Notes: a model not told the origin generated them from the sequence alone. Numbered from the stretch's first letter, positions 21,102 through 30,131 are shown. The stretch: 64,000 nucleotides of DNA from Tepidisphaeraceae bacterium (GCA_035998445.1 DASYHQ010000014.1:1-64000); one strand, 5' to 3'. Numbers and translations are program-made.

Positions 21102-23773
21102 GCCGTCACCGCCCCTCGGTAGTTTTCCAGCACGCCCTGCGCGACCACATTGGCGTAGGCGATCGCCTCCATGACCTGCCGGCAGACGCTGTTACCGATC
21201 AGCTTCACCTGGTCAGCCTTCTTGACCCACGTGCCGTCCACCGTGCGATCGATCACGTAGTCGTCGGCGAAGCCCTGCGCCCGCGCCAACTCGCGGGGGC
21301 GCAGCATGCGCATCGCAATGTCGGTGATGACGTGCAGCGCGCCGTCGAACGCGAGCATCAACAGTGCGAAGCGCTTGCCGGCCTGATCGGTGACCCACAT
21401 CAGGTGCTTGTCGACCTTCTTGCCCAGCAGCTTGCGGGCCCAATTCGCGACCTGCTTCGCCCGTGCCAGCGACTTGGCGCTGAAGATCCAATGGGGAGTC
21501 GACTCGACCGACACCGCGGCGAAACGATCTTGGCTGACGACGGTCGGCATCGGGTCGCCGGGCGTGTGCCCCGTCTTGCCCGAGCCTTCGCCGTAGTAGG
21601 CGGCTAGGTAGACGACGGCCGCGGCGCCGTGCTGGCCGCCGCTGGTGATCGTCTTGGCGGGCTTCGCCGGGTCGCCCTCGCCCCCGCAGGTGTTCGACGT
21701 GTACATGTGCGTCAGGTAGGCAACGACCGCCCCCATGGCGTGGGCGGCGCCCGCATCGCGCGACGAGTTGCCGCCGGCCGTGATCGTGTCCATCGGGTCG
21801 CCCGCGCCGGTCCCGGGCGACTTGCCGCGGAACTTCACCAGGTGCGCCGCGAGGATCGAGTTGTGATCGACGCCAGTGACCGTCCCAAGCGGCTCGCCCG
21901 CCGCTTGGCCGACGACGCCCGTGTAATGCTTGTTGAGCGCTACGGCGACGAGGTTCTTGTCGCCGTAGCTGGTGACCGTCTTCAGCGGCGCCTCGGCCGA
22001 GTCAAAGTATCGGCCGCGCCCGGTCGTCTTCGTGTTCGCCGAGCTGGTGATGTACGGCGCGACTTTGGCAGCGACGAGCGACTTGCGATCGTCGGCGGTG
22101 ACGGTGTTGAACGGAACGTCGATCGCCTTGGGCTTGCCCGAGTAGGCGGGGCCGCCTGCGCCGATCGAGAACGGCGCGACCTCCGCGGCGACGACGCCAT
22201 AGCGGTTTTGCGTGTCGAGCGTGTTCAGGGGCTGGTCGGGGCTAAGCCCGCGCACCTCGTCGCCCTTGGCGCCGTGGTAGGTGGACAGGTGGACCGCAAC
22301 CGCTCCCCGTGCGTCACGCGCACCGGTGACGGTGCTGAGCGGGTCCCGAACGTCGGCCGTCCGATGGCCCGCGCCGCCGTGGTTGAACGTGCCGGTGTAG
22401 GCGGCCAGTTCGACGTCGACCGCAGCGTGCTTGCCACCCTTGGGACCAGCGGTGACCGTCGACAGCGGGTCGGTGGCGGGTCGGCCGGCTGCCGACGAAT
22501 TCCACCCGTAGTTCTCGATGTTGAGGATGAACGGCTTGGCGGCGTCGAGCACCCACTTAAGCAGCCCGCCGGCAAGGCGGTTCTGCGTCATGGGCCGCAG
22601 CGGGCGCTGTGGGATGCCGACGCGGTCGTGCTTCGGACGCGACTTGTTGATCTCCCGCGACCAACGACGGGCCTCGGCCCGAGTGGCGAAGATGCTCAAC
22701 ATCGGCTGCGACCAGTCGATGCACTCGGCGGCGGCGTGAAAGGGCTTCAGTCGCGGGTGACCCGCCGTAGCTCCCGGAACTTCTTCTCGATCGTTCGCTT
22801 TTCCCTGGCCTTCAGTTCGCGATCCATGTCGAAGCTGAGGATTTCGACGCCGTCGGGCCGGCGTTGCACCGCCCGCGGGGATTTCTTGTAACGGATCGTG
22901 GTCGCTTCGACCTTCGTTCCGTCCGTCAATATGAATGTCGCCGAATCGAGACGCTCGAACATCTTCTTTACCATGTGTTGCCTCCGGCCAAATGATCGGC
23001 TTGCCATCGCACCGTGCGATGACCTTCAGCCGCTTACGGGTTGTCGGCGTGCCGTAGTCGCACGCCCGCAGGTCATCGTGCTCGACCACATAGCCGAGTG
23101 CTTCCAGTTCCGCCTTCCAGCGGTTGAACTCCGTGCCCCGCCGCGCGGGGTCGGGCATCAGGTGCGCCTCGACCGACCAGCCGGACGATTCCCATTCGGC
23201 GACGAAGCTGGCGGCCTCTGCGGAATCCAGCTTCGGCCCGGGGATCGTCGCGACCGGCCGCTCAGTCCCGGCGCGGCGGCGGATCCACGCCCAGCGGCGC
23301 CCGAGCCGCTTGTGCATCAGCGGGCCCCACTCCTTGAACTCCTCGACGTTCTCGAGGGTGATCACGTCGGGGCGGCGCTTGGCGGCCCATACGAGCACGA
23401 CGTCGGCCAGCGCCCGGATGTGCTTGCGCTTGGGCATCCCGCCCTTGGCCTTGGAGAAGTCGGTGCAGTCGGGACTGGCGTGCAGGTAGGCGATCTCCCG
23501 GCCGGGCAGGACATCGTCGGGGTCGACCTCCCACACGTCGGCGTGCAGGTGCTCGGTCATCGGGTGGTTCAGTTCGTGAACCTTGACGGCCGTCTCCCAA
23601 TGGTTCACGCACAGGTCGACGAACTTGTCCCGGTACCCGCCGCGGACGTAGGCGTCCTCAATGCCGATGCACGCGCCGCCTAAACCGGCGAACAGCACGA
23701 CGGTGGCGCGACCGAAAAGGCCGGGCAGGCGGTCGGCACGAGCGGAGAACGTTTGTAGGGGTGCTGCCGTCAT
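21098..23773 (-). CDS. Giant C5-cytosine DNA methyltransferase-like protein with nine repeats and an insert
   Basis: An 891-residue protein. Motif I LFAGLGGACIG (~27-37), motif IV ASPDCTDFSKAKGG with the catalytic Cys near 103, motif VI LENVEEF (~140), motif VIII DYGTPTTRKRLKVIA, and C-terminal LRPRELARAQGF and LIGNSVC (IX/X). Between them are about nine copies of a repeat built on D-P-(L/M)-x-T-(V/I)-T plus a V-A-x-(Y/F) strand, an unusually long recognition region. Residues just after WPEATHG and before LKPFHAAAECIDW form basic filler over a nested +1 ORF (22747-22974). The ancestral function is cytosine-C5 methylation of phage DNA. Confidence 0.8.
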   Translation of the reverse strand: MTAAPLQTFSARADRLPGLFGRATVVLFAGLGGACIGIEDAYVRGGYRDKFVDLCVNHWETAVKVHELNHPMTEHLHADVWEVDPDDVLPGREIAYLHASPDCTDFSKAKGGMPKRKHIRALADVVLVWAAKRRPDVITLENVEEFKEWGPLMHKRLGRRWAWIRRRAGTERPVATIPGPKLDSAEAASFVAEWESSGWSVEAHLMPDPARRGTEFNRWKAELEALGYVVEHDDLRACDYGTPTTRKRLKVIARCDGKPIIWPEATHGKEDVRASRFGDIHIDGRNEGRSDHDPLQEIPAGGATPARRRRNPQLRHGSRTEGQGKANDREEVPGATAGHPRLKPFHAAAECIDWSQPMLSIFATRAEARRWSREINKSRPKHDRVGIPQRPLRPMTQNRLAGGLLKWVLDAAKPFILNIENYGWNSSAAGRPATDPLSTVTAGPKGGKHAAVDVELAAYTGTFNHGGAGHRTADVRDPLSTVTGARDARGAVAVHLSTYHGAKGDEVRGLSPDQPLNTLDTQNRYGVVAAEVAPFSIGAGGPAYSGKPKAIDVPFNTVTADDRKSLVAAKVAPYITSSANTKTTGRGRYFDSAEAPLKTVTSYGDKNLVAVALNKHYTGVVGQAAGEPLGTVTGVDHNSILAAHLVKFRGKSPGTGAGDPMDTITAGGNSSRDAGAAHAMGAVVAYLTHMYTSNTCGGEGDPAKPAKTITSGGQHGAAAVVYLAAYYGEGSGKTGHTPGDPMPTVVSQDRFAAVSVESTPHWIFSAKSLARAKQVANWARKLLGKKVDKHLMWVTDQAGKRFALLMLAFDGALHVITDIAMRMLRPRELARAQGFADDYVIDRTVDGTWVKKADQVKLIGNSVCRQVMEAIAYANVVAQGVLENYRGAVTA
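22747..22974 (-). CDS. Small ORF nested in +1 frame inside the C5-methyltransferase gene
   Basis: A 75-residue ORF (MVKKMFERLDSATFILTDGT...RELRRVTRD). The conserved WPEATHG codons of the host gene (CCG GAG GCA ACA CAT GG) create GGAG, a six-base spacer and the ATG; the stop is TGA inside CTGAAG, exactly where the conserved LKPF block of the methyltransferase resumes. The +1 product has a natural beta-beta-alpha composition with a Lys/Arg/Glu helix, and its codons are visibly less GC-rich than the flanks. No family is recognised. Confidence 0.55.
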   Translation of the reverse strand: MVKKMFERLDSATFILTDGTKVEATTIRYKKSPRAVQRRPDGVEILSFDMDRELKAREKRTIEKKFRELRRVTRD

Positions 23774-23775
23774 GA

Positions 23776-24135
23776 TTAGTTGACCCCCGGCTCGTTGGTG
23801 CGCTTCCGGATCGGCTCCATGGGGAACGGGGCAACGACGTAGGAGCCCGACGACAGCAGATCGGACAGCGACGCTTGGGCGGCCGACGCGTCGATCGTCA
23901 GCTTAAATGCTGGCTTGGGTGGGACGGGGCGCCACCGGCCCCGCCACGCGATGCGCAGTTGGACCATGGGCAACACGCCGAGCACGAAGCTCCGTACGGT
24001 CGCCTCGGCGCAGTGGCCCGGCCCGCTGCCGAAGTGGTTGCACTTGTGGACTGTGTCGCGGGACAGCGGCAAGACGCCGATCCACCAGTCGGAGGCATAG
24101 AAGAACGGCTTGACGGTGAGACGGTTAGTCTTCAC
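23776..24135 (-). CDS. Hypothetical phage protein, 119 residues
   Basis: GTG start overlapping the csrA stop (GTGA). Sequence [39 protein letters not shown] and [17 protein letters not shown]; Cys/His residues could bind a metal. C-terminal ~40 residues are mixed. No family recognised. Second gene of the leftward operon. Confidence 0.6.
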   Translation of the reverse strand: MKTNRLTVKPFFYASDWWIGVLPLSRDTVHKCNHFGSGPGHCAEATVRSFVLGVLPMVQLRIAWRGRWRPVPPKPAFKLTIDASAAQASLSDLLSSGSYVVAPFPMEPIRKRTNEPGVN

Positions 24136-24386
24136 TTTCCACCCCCTGCCGCCGGGCCAGTCAGGGTTGTCACAACACCGGACGCGACGATCTCGCCCGG
24201 CTTCACTTGGGCGGCAGCCCGGTTCTCCCGGCGGATGGCGTCGTAAACTTCCTTGCGGTGGACGGTGATGTCCTTTGGGGCGTTGATGCCCAGGCGGACC
24301 TTGTCCCCGCGGATGTCGACCACGGTGACCTCGATGTCGTTCCCGATCATGATGGTTTCATCGCGCTGGCGCGAAAGTACGAGCAC
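24132..24386 (-). CDS. csrA: CsrA-family RNA-binding regulator, first gene of the prophage operon
   Basis: An 84-residue protein. GTG start at 24386 behind [26 protein letters not shown] is the near-invariant CsrA N-terminus, and [20 protein letters not shown] follows in order. The C-terminus is extended by ~25 Val/Gly/Ala-rich residues compared with typical 60-65-residue CsrA. CsrA dimers bind GGA-containing hairpins in mRNA leaders and block ribosomes or change stability. The stop overlaps the next phage gene, tying it to the prophage operon rather than to the host. It may reprogram host translation or tune phage genes. Confidence 0.9.
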   Translation of the reverse strand: MLVLSRQRDETIMIGNDIEVTVVDIRGDKVRLGINAPKDITVHRKEVYDAIRRENRAAAQVKPGEIVASGVVTTLTGPAAGGGK

Positions 24387-24522
24387 GGCGGCCTCCTTGC
24401 AGTGGGTGAAAACGGAGGCGCGGCACCCCCGTGGCGTGCGACCCTCGGCGGAATTCGCCGGAGGGACACCTAACAGAATGGCTTGTTTTTTCAGGCTTAA
24501 ACCGTAAAACGAGGGGACCACG

Positions 24523-24545
24523 AAAGGTTGTCGCCGACAACCTTT
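24523..24545. promoter_or_regulatory. 23-bp perfect palindrome upstream of csrA, candidate operator
   Basis: Arms AAAGGTTGTCG and CGACAACCTTT about a single central base. It lies 137 bp upstream of the csrA start and next to the attachment region, in the place expected for the early-operon promoter. A repressor operator, or an arm site for the integrase, would explain it. No clear -35/-10 pair could be assigned nearby. Confidence 0.5.
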
Positions 24546-24607
24546 GCGTACGTCGTTAAGGGTTTGAGCGGGAGTTAAGAAACGCGTTTTTCGCGTCTCT
24601 TCGCGGA

Positions 24608-24676
<69 letters not shown>

Positions 24677-24869
24677 GAACGGTGCTTCGCGATTAACTTT
24701 CTCTCTCGACACTGCGGTTCCCGCGGGGAACGATCTTCGGGGGGTCGTTCGGCGGTGTTCTCGCACATGGTAACACGAAACGTCGAACTGGCATACTCGT
24801 GCGCGATGCTGTTTGGCCGTTGCGTGCCGACGCGGGAGCGAGATTGCGGGTCGCTTCGCTTGGGCCGTC

Positions 24870-26309
24870 CTATTGTGGGCGTTCTGGAATTTGTTCAGTC
24901 GCGGAAATGGCCCCGGCGGGCATTTCCAAAACGGTACCTTGATCAGGGCTGAGGCGGGCGCGGTACTCGTCCAGTCGATCGGCAACCAGGCCGCGGTGGA
25001 TCAGATCACGCTCGGAAAGTTCGCCGAGGTCGCCAACGTTAGCCAGGTGCGCCGCCAGCGCGGCTCGCATCCGTTCGAGCGTAGGCCGGTGGGATGGGTC
25101 GGTGGCGAGGTTGTGCACCATCTCTGGGTCCTGGCGAACGTCGTACAGTTCCTCAGCGGGCTTGCGGGGCGCCATCCAAGCGGCCGTGGGGCCGGTTAGT
25201 TGGCCCGCGGCGTGCAGCCGGCGGACGTCGCGCGTGGTCAACTGTCGCTCCATGTATTCCAGGTGCTGCGCGTACGGCAGGTGAGGGAAGTCGTTGCGAA
25301 CGTAGTGGAAGTCGACGTCTCGGCAGGCGCGAACGCGGTCGAACCCTTCATCCATCCGATCACGACCGGCAAACGCAAAAGATCGCGGCGGCACCGGCTG
25401 ATCGCCGCTTGCGCCGAGCCTGGGGTGGCCTTGATAGTGCGACGGCGCGGGCACGCCGGCCATTGCAAGGATGGTCGGTGCAATGTCGACCGTACTGATG
25501 ACGTCGTTGCGAACCGTGCCGGCCGCCGCCCCACCGGGCAGGCGCACGATCAACGGCACGTGCAAGCCACCGGCGTAGCACCAGCGCTTCTCGCGCACGA
25601 GGCCGCGGCCGTGGTCGGCGAGGTAGATCACCACGGTGTTGTCGCGGTACGGCGAGGCATCAAGGGCCGCCAGCGTCTGGCCCACCTGTGCGTCCTGAAT
25701 CGCCAGCGCGTCGAGGTATCGCGCGATGTCGCCGCGAACGCTTGGGGTATCGGGCAGGTACGCAGGGACGCGCACGGTCGCCGGATCGGTCGCGCGGCCG
25801 CCGGGCAGGAGGTGCGCGTTCGCCTCGCGCTGCTTCCACATCCCCCAATGCTGCGGGTCGCGGTCGGGCGCGGCCCACATGGTGCTCTCGTGCGTCACAT
25901 CATAGTTGCGGTACAGCAGGAACGGCCGCCCCGCCGGCAGCCGGCCGTGCCGGAGGTCGTCGGTCCAATCCACGCTCGCGCCGGTGAAGTCGGACGGCGG
26001 GGTAAAGTTGAAGTCGGTCTTCGTCCACCAGTTCACGTAGTAGCCAGCGTCGCGCAGTTCCTGCGTGAACAGCCGCGGTGGCGCGAGCAGCGTCGACCGC
26101 ATGTGATGCGTGCCGATCGACCACGGATAGCAACCGGTAATCAGGGAGGACCGCGCGGGTGCACAGACCGGCGTGGTCGAGGTCATCGCGTCGAACCGAA
26201 TGCCATTGGCGGCGAGCCCATCGAGGTGAGGCGTGCGCCCTTCGCCCCCGTAACAGCCGTGGTGAACGCCGGTGTCCTCGCCCACAAGTAGTAGGAAGTT
26301 GAACGGCAT
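24870..26309 (-). CDS. Type I sulfatase family protein
   Basis: A 479-residue protein starting MPFNFLLLVGEDTGVHHGCY; the frame is open to 26420, but neither start has a clear Shine-Dalgarno. CAPARSSLITG near residue 49 is the C-x-P-x-R sulfatase signature, in which the Cys is converted to formylglycine; GED near the N-terminus and LADHGRGLVREKRW provide metal-binding residues. The C-terminal part has the usual EELYDVRQDPEMVHNLA. No signal peptide is seen on the chosen start. Sulfatases hydrolyse sulfate esters of polysaccharides and are abundant in planctomycetes. Confidence 0.85.
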   Translation of the reverse strand: MPFNFLLLVGEDTGVHHGCYGGEGRTPHLDGLAANGIRFDAMTSTTPVCAPARSSLITGCYPWSIGTHHMRSTLLAPPRLFTQELRDAGYYVNWWTKTDFNFTPPSDFTGASVDWTDDLRHGRLPAGRPFLLYRNYDVTHESTMWAAPDRDPQHWGMWKQREANAHLLPGGRATDPATVRVPAYLPDTPSVRGDIARYLDALAIQDAQVGQTLAALDASPYRDNTVVIYLADHGRGLVREKRWCYAGGLHVPLIVRLPGGAAAGTVRNDVISTVDIAPTILAMAGVPAPSHYQGHPRLGASGDQPVPPRSFAFAGRDRMDEGFDRVRACRDVDFHYVRNDFPHLPYAQHLEYMERQLTTRDVRRLHAAGQLTGPTAAWMAPRKPAEELYDVRQDPEMVHNLATDPSHRPTLERMRAALAAHLANVGDLGELSERDLIHRGLVADRLDEYRARLSPDQGTVLEMPAGAISATEQIPERPQ

Positions 26310-26644
26310 GTGGTCAGCGATCTTCAACAGGTTGACGCGGTCTTGCAAGACCGCGGCTTCGTCAGTTGCCACCGTGCGGTGGCGCGCCCGCGTCAAAACG
26401 AAACCGACCCACGCAGCCATCGCGTGGGGCGGTCACAACAGATCAGGTGCGGCGTGACGCACGGCCGCGCTGCTTGTTCGTGGCCTTCCTGAAGGGCTTC
26501 TGCGCCATCTTCCTCGACGGCACAGTTTGACCGCTATCGTTGTGGCGAACGCCGCTGTACCATTTGCGATTGCAGGAGATCGGCACGGGGGCAGTTCTCG
26601 GCCGATTCACTCTTGGAATCACATCTCGCACAGGGGTAATCGCA

Positions 26645-28735
26645 ATGGGCAAGACACCACAGGTGGCGGCGACGGGGTTGGTCGCATTGGTTTGTCTGCT
26701 TGCGGTCGCCTGGATCTTCACGCGCGCTCCCGGACTGGCCGACGGTACACCGGCCGCGCAGCCGTCTCCAAACCGCCAGCAACGTGTAGCTGCCAGCAGC
26801 GCAACGACCGGCGTGGTGTACCAGACCGACCTAGCCAACCAAAAGCGGGAAGGCTGGTCGACCTGGCGCACGGAGAAGACGCCAAGCGGCCGACCGTTCA
26901 TCGGGCAGTTCAACAACGAATCGGTGCGGCTGGGGGTCCACTCGCTGCCGGCGCACGAGGTGTTGCGCGTCTCGTTGACGCTGTACGTCATCAACACCTG
27001 GGATGGCATAGGTCGGATCAGCGCCGCCGGTGGCCCGTGCGGCCCGGATTTCTTCCACATCGATGTCGTCGGTGGCCCGACGCTGCTCCGCACCACCTTC
27101 AGCATGCTGCCCGACACCGGCAACTTCGCGGCCGACGGCAAGCTGCAGGGATACCCGTGGCCCATTCCAGGCCGGACGAACCGGGGCGGCACGGGCGCGT
27201 CGGAGGTGAACAAGTTGGGGTACATCTTCGACTACGCTTACGCGGGCGCGTTGCCTCAGGACGCCGTCTACCCGATGACCTTCACGTTCGCCCACGACCA
27301 GCCCGAGGTCGAGCTGCAACTGACGGCCTTCGGCCTGCAAGGCATTGATGACGAAGGGTGGGGTATCAGCGACCTGAAAATCGAGGCGCTGCGTCCGCAC
27401 GACCTGTCCCCACCGGCGGACGATCAGCTCGAACAACTCTGGGCACGCCTGACCGGTGACGACGCTGTGGCGTCGCGCGACGCATTTGAGCGATTGGTCC
27501 TGGCTGGCGACAGCGCCGTGGGACTGGTGGAGCGGAAGATCAGCAGCTTCGGCGTGAACGCCGACAGCCTGCGGCAGAAGATCGCCCAGGGCTCGCTGGC
27601 CTTGGCCAACGACGTCGAACTGCTCGCCGCGGGCCCGGCGGTGGAGCCGATGTTGAAGCAGCAGTTTGCCGACCGGCCACAGGTGCTGCACGCGATCTTG
27701 CGCGAGATCGAGACGCGCCCGATCGAGTCCTCCGCCGCCCGTCGCGCCGCTGCCGGCGCGCGGCTGCTGCAGATGATCGACTCCCCCACTGCCCGCGCGT
27801 TGCACGAGCGCCTGCTGCTGGCGCCCCCACCGCCCCCTCCCTCGCCCGGCACGCCCGAGTACGACGCCGAGTGGCGCACGCGCTTCACCGCCGCCTACGG
27901 CTTATCACCGCAGCAGACGCTGCGCTACGTTCCTCGGCCGTACCCGCCCGAACGGGAGAGGTGGTACTTGGAGAAGCACGCCGCGCGCAGGACAGCCACC
28001 GGCGAGCAGCCCCGGCCGATCACGATGCCCGAGGATCAATATCAGTTCGTCATCCGCACGGATGGCGACACCCCGGCCCAGACGGCATGGGTATCGCTGG
28101 AGAGCACGCGCGAGCATACGCGTGAACGAGCCGCCGTCCCCAAGCGCGGCCTGCGTCCGATCCTGCAGTCGCTATGGCTGACCGACGGCATCTACGCCAA
28201 GGGCCCCGACGTGCTCGTGGGCCTCGAGTTCGACGATGTCGCCCTCGACGGTGACTGGGTCATCCGCAAGGCCGCCGAGCAAGACGAGGCGCTGTCGGAC
28301 CTGGAGATGATCCTGGCGGACCAACTCGGGCGCAACATCATCTTCGAGCGGCGCAAGGTCGAGCGCGACGTGATCGTCGCCCGCGGCAACTACGCGTTCA
28401 CCAAGCTGTGGGCCGACCAGCCCGACGACGTCGTGCTGGTGTCGCAAGGCGCGTCGCACGACCCCAACAGCCACATCTGGGAACGACGCCGCGGCGAGTT
28501 CCTGAAGCAGGTGGGCATCCGCTGTGGCGTGCCGTTCATCGACGAAAGCCGTGGCGGTGGTGGCATCATCAAGTTCCGCTTCGACCCCTCGGTGGTCGTC
28601 CGCCGCGTCGCGGGCCGAACCGCGCTGGACGATGCCACCCTGAACGCGATGCTGGAGAACCTGTCGAAGCAGACCGGCCTCACCTTCACGCGCGAGAGGC
28701 GCGCGATCGACGCCTGGGTGGCCTTCGAGCAATAG
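26645..28735 (+). CDS. Membrane-anchored protein of unknown function, 696 residues
   Basis: The ATG at 26645 follows AGGGG at good spacing; the longer frame upstream is unlikely. An N-terminal anchor (LVALVCLLAVAWIF, residues ~12-25) precedes a Ser/Ala linker, then a beta-rich region (LRVSLTLYVINTWDGIG, YPMTFTFAHDQPEVEL), a helical segment (~250-380), a Pro-rich hinge and a C-terminal alpha/beta region. The layout of a structural-like beta domain plus helical repeats suggests a periplasmic binding or scaffolding protein. No family recognised. It lies upstream of hemL on the same strand. Confidence 0.65.
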   Translation: MGKTPQVAATGLVALVCLLAVAWIFTRAPGLADGTPAAQPSPNRQQRVAASSATTGVVYQTDLANQKREGWSTWRTEKTPSGRPFIGQFNNESVRLGVHSLPAHEVLRVSLTLYVINTWDGIGRISAAGGPCGPDFFHIDVVGGPTLLRTTFSMLPDTGNFAADGKLQGYPWPIPGRTNRGGTGASEVNKLGYIFDYAYAGALPQDAVYPMTFTFAHDQPEVELQLTAFGLQGIDDEGWGISDLKIEALRPHDLSPPADDQLEQLWARLTGDDAVASRDAFERLVLAGDSAVGLVERKISSFGVNADSLRQKIAQGSLALANDVELLAAGPAVEPMLKQQFADRPQVLHAILREIETRPIESSAARRAAAGARLLQMIDSPTARALHERLLLAPPPPPPSPGTPEYDAEWRTRFTAAYGLSPQQTLRYVPRPYPPERERWYLEKHAARRTATGEQPRPITMPEDQYQFVIRTDGDTPAQTAWVSLESTREHTRERAAVPKRGLRPILQSLWLTDGIYAKGPDVLVGLEFDDVALDGDWVIRKAAEQDEALSDLEMILADQLGRNIIFERRKVERDVIVARGNYAFTKLWADQPDDVVLVSQGASHDPNSHIWERRRGEFLKQVGIRCGVPFIDESRGGGGIIKFRFDPSVVVRRVAGRTALDDATLNAMLENLSKQTGLTFTRERRAIDAWVAFEQ

Positions 28736-28803
28736 TGGATCGACCCGCACGCGGCGCCCGGCTTTTGATTATCCCCCGTCCGCTCCCTAAGATCCCGCCG
28801 ATC

Positions 28804-30117
28804 ATGGCGAAACGATCGATCGACAATTCCACGGCAGCGTTCGCTCGGGCGCAGAACGTGATGCCCGGCGGGGTCAGTTCCCCCGTTCGGGCGTTCAAGG
28901 CGGTGGGTGGCACGCCGTTGTTCATTCGCGAGGCCAAGGGCTGTCGTGTGACGGACATCGACGGCAACAGCTACATCGACTACGTCGGCAGTTACGGCCC
29001 CGCGATCGTCGGGCACGCCAACGATCGCGTGGTGGCGGCGCTCAGCAAGGCGATCGGCCGCGGCACGAGCTACGGCGCGCCGACCGAGCACGAGACCAAC
29101 CTCGCCAGCAAGATCATCAGCGCCTTGCCCGCCGTCGAGATGGTGCGATTCGTCAACAGCGGCACCGAGGCCGCCATGAGCGCCATTCGTCTGGCGCGTG
29201 CTGCCACCAACCGCGAGCTGGTCATCAAGTGCATCGGCAACTATCACGGCCACGTCGACGGTTTACTAGTGGAAGCCGGTAGTGGCGCGCTCACGCTGGG
29301 CCACCCCAGCAGCCCCGGCGTGCCAAAGGCGACGGCCGCTGCGACCGTCTCCGTGCCTTACAACGATCTGCCCGCTGCCCGCGCCGCCTTTGAAAAATAC
29401 CCGGGACAGATCGCCTGCTTCGCCGTCGAACCGATCGCTGGCAACATGGGCGTCGTGCCGCCGGCCGAAGGCTATCTGCAGGGCCTGCGCGAACTGTGCG
29501 ACACGCACGGCTCGCTTCTCTTAGTCGACGAAGTGATGACCGGTTTCCGCGTCGCTTGGGGCGGCGCGCAGACGCGCTTCGACATCCGCCCCGACCTCAC
29601 CATGCTCGGCAAAGTCATCGGCGGCGGCCTGCCCTGCGCCGCCTACGCGGGTCCGCGCAAACTGATGGAACAACTCAGCCCCGTCGGCAGCGTCTACCAG
29701 GCCGGCACGCTCAGCGGCAACCCGCTCGCCATGGCCGCCGGCCTCGCCACGCTCGACGAACTGGCCGAGCCCGGCACCTACGACCGATTAGAAACCTGCA
29801 GCGCCACCCTCGCCACCGGCCTCACCGACGCCGCCTCTGCCGCCGGCGTCCCGATCACCATCAACCGCGTCGGCTCGATGATCGGCCTGTTCTTCACGCA
29901 GGAACCCAACCAACCGATCGCCAACTTCGCCGCCGCCACAGGCTGCTCGTCGTCGCGCTACGCCACGTTCTTCCACGCCATGCTCGACAACGGCGTCTAC
30001 CTCGCCCCCGGCATGTACGAAGCCCTCTTCGTCGGCACCGCCCACACCGACCGCGACATCGACCAAACGATCGAAGCCGCCAAGGCGGCGTTTGCGGCGG
30101 TGGCAGTAGACAAGTGA
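28804..30117 (+). CDS. hemL: Glutamate-1-semialdehyde 2,1-aminomutase
   Basis: A 437-residue PLP enzyme. The start ATG opens MAKRSIDNSTAAFARAQNVM, followed by PGGVSSPVRAF, the characteristic HemL N-terminus. FVNSGTEAAMSAIRLARA and VDEVMTGFRVA (PLP-binding Asp) and MLGKVIGGGLP (Schiff-base Lys) are in place. It converts glutamate-1-semialdehyde to 5-aminolevulinate in the C5 haem pathway. A palindrome GTGAGCTCAC spans the stop, and a strong hairpin follows 15 bp later. A diverged copy of the 3' end lies at 31646-31714. Confidence 0.95.
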   Translation: MAKRSIDNSTAAFARAQNVMPGGVSSPVRAFKAVGGTPLFIREAKGCRVTDIDGNSYIDYVGSYGPAIVGHANDRVVAALSKAIGRGTSYGAPTEHETNLASKIISALPAVEMVRFVNSGTEAAMSAIRLARAATNRELVIKCIGNYHGHVDGLLVEAGSGALTLGHPSSPGVPKATAAATVSVPYNDLPAARAAFEKYPGQIACFAVEPIAGNMGVVPPAEGYLQGLRELCDTHGSLLLVDEVMTGFRVAWGGAQTRFDIRPDLTMLGKVIGGGLPCAAYAGPRKLMEQLSPVGSVYQAGTLSGNPLAMAAGLATLDELAEPGTYDRLETCSATLATGLTDAASAAGVPITINRVGSMIGLFFTQEPNQPIANFAAATGCSSSRYATFFHAMLDNGVYLAPGMYEALFVGTAHTDRDIDQTIEAAKAAFAAVAVDK

Positions 30118-30131
30118 GCTCACACATTCTG

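Noticed and set aside
26443-27225. Minus-strand frame of 260 codons opposite the 696-residue membrane-anchored protein
   Set aside because: Shadow frame; the plus-strand product has an N-terminal anchor and a good ribosome-binding site.
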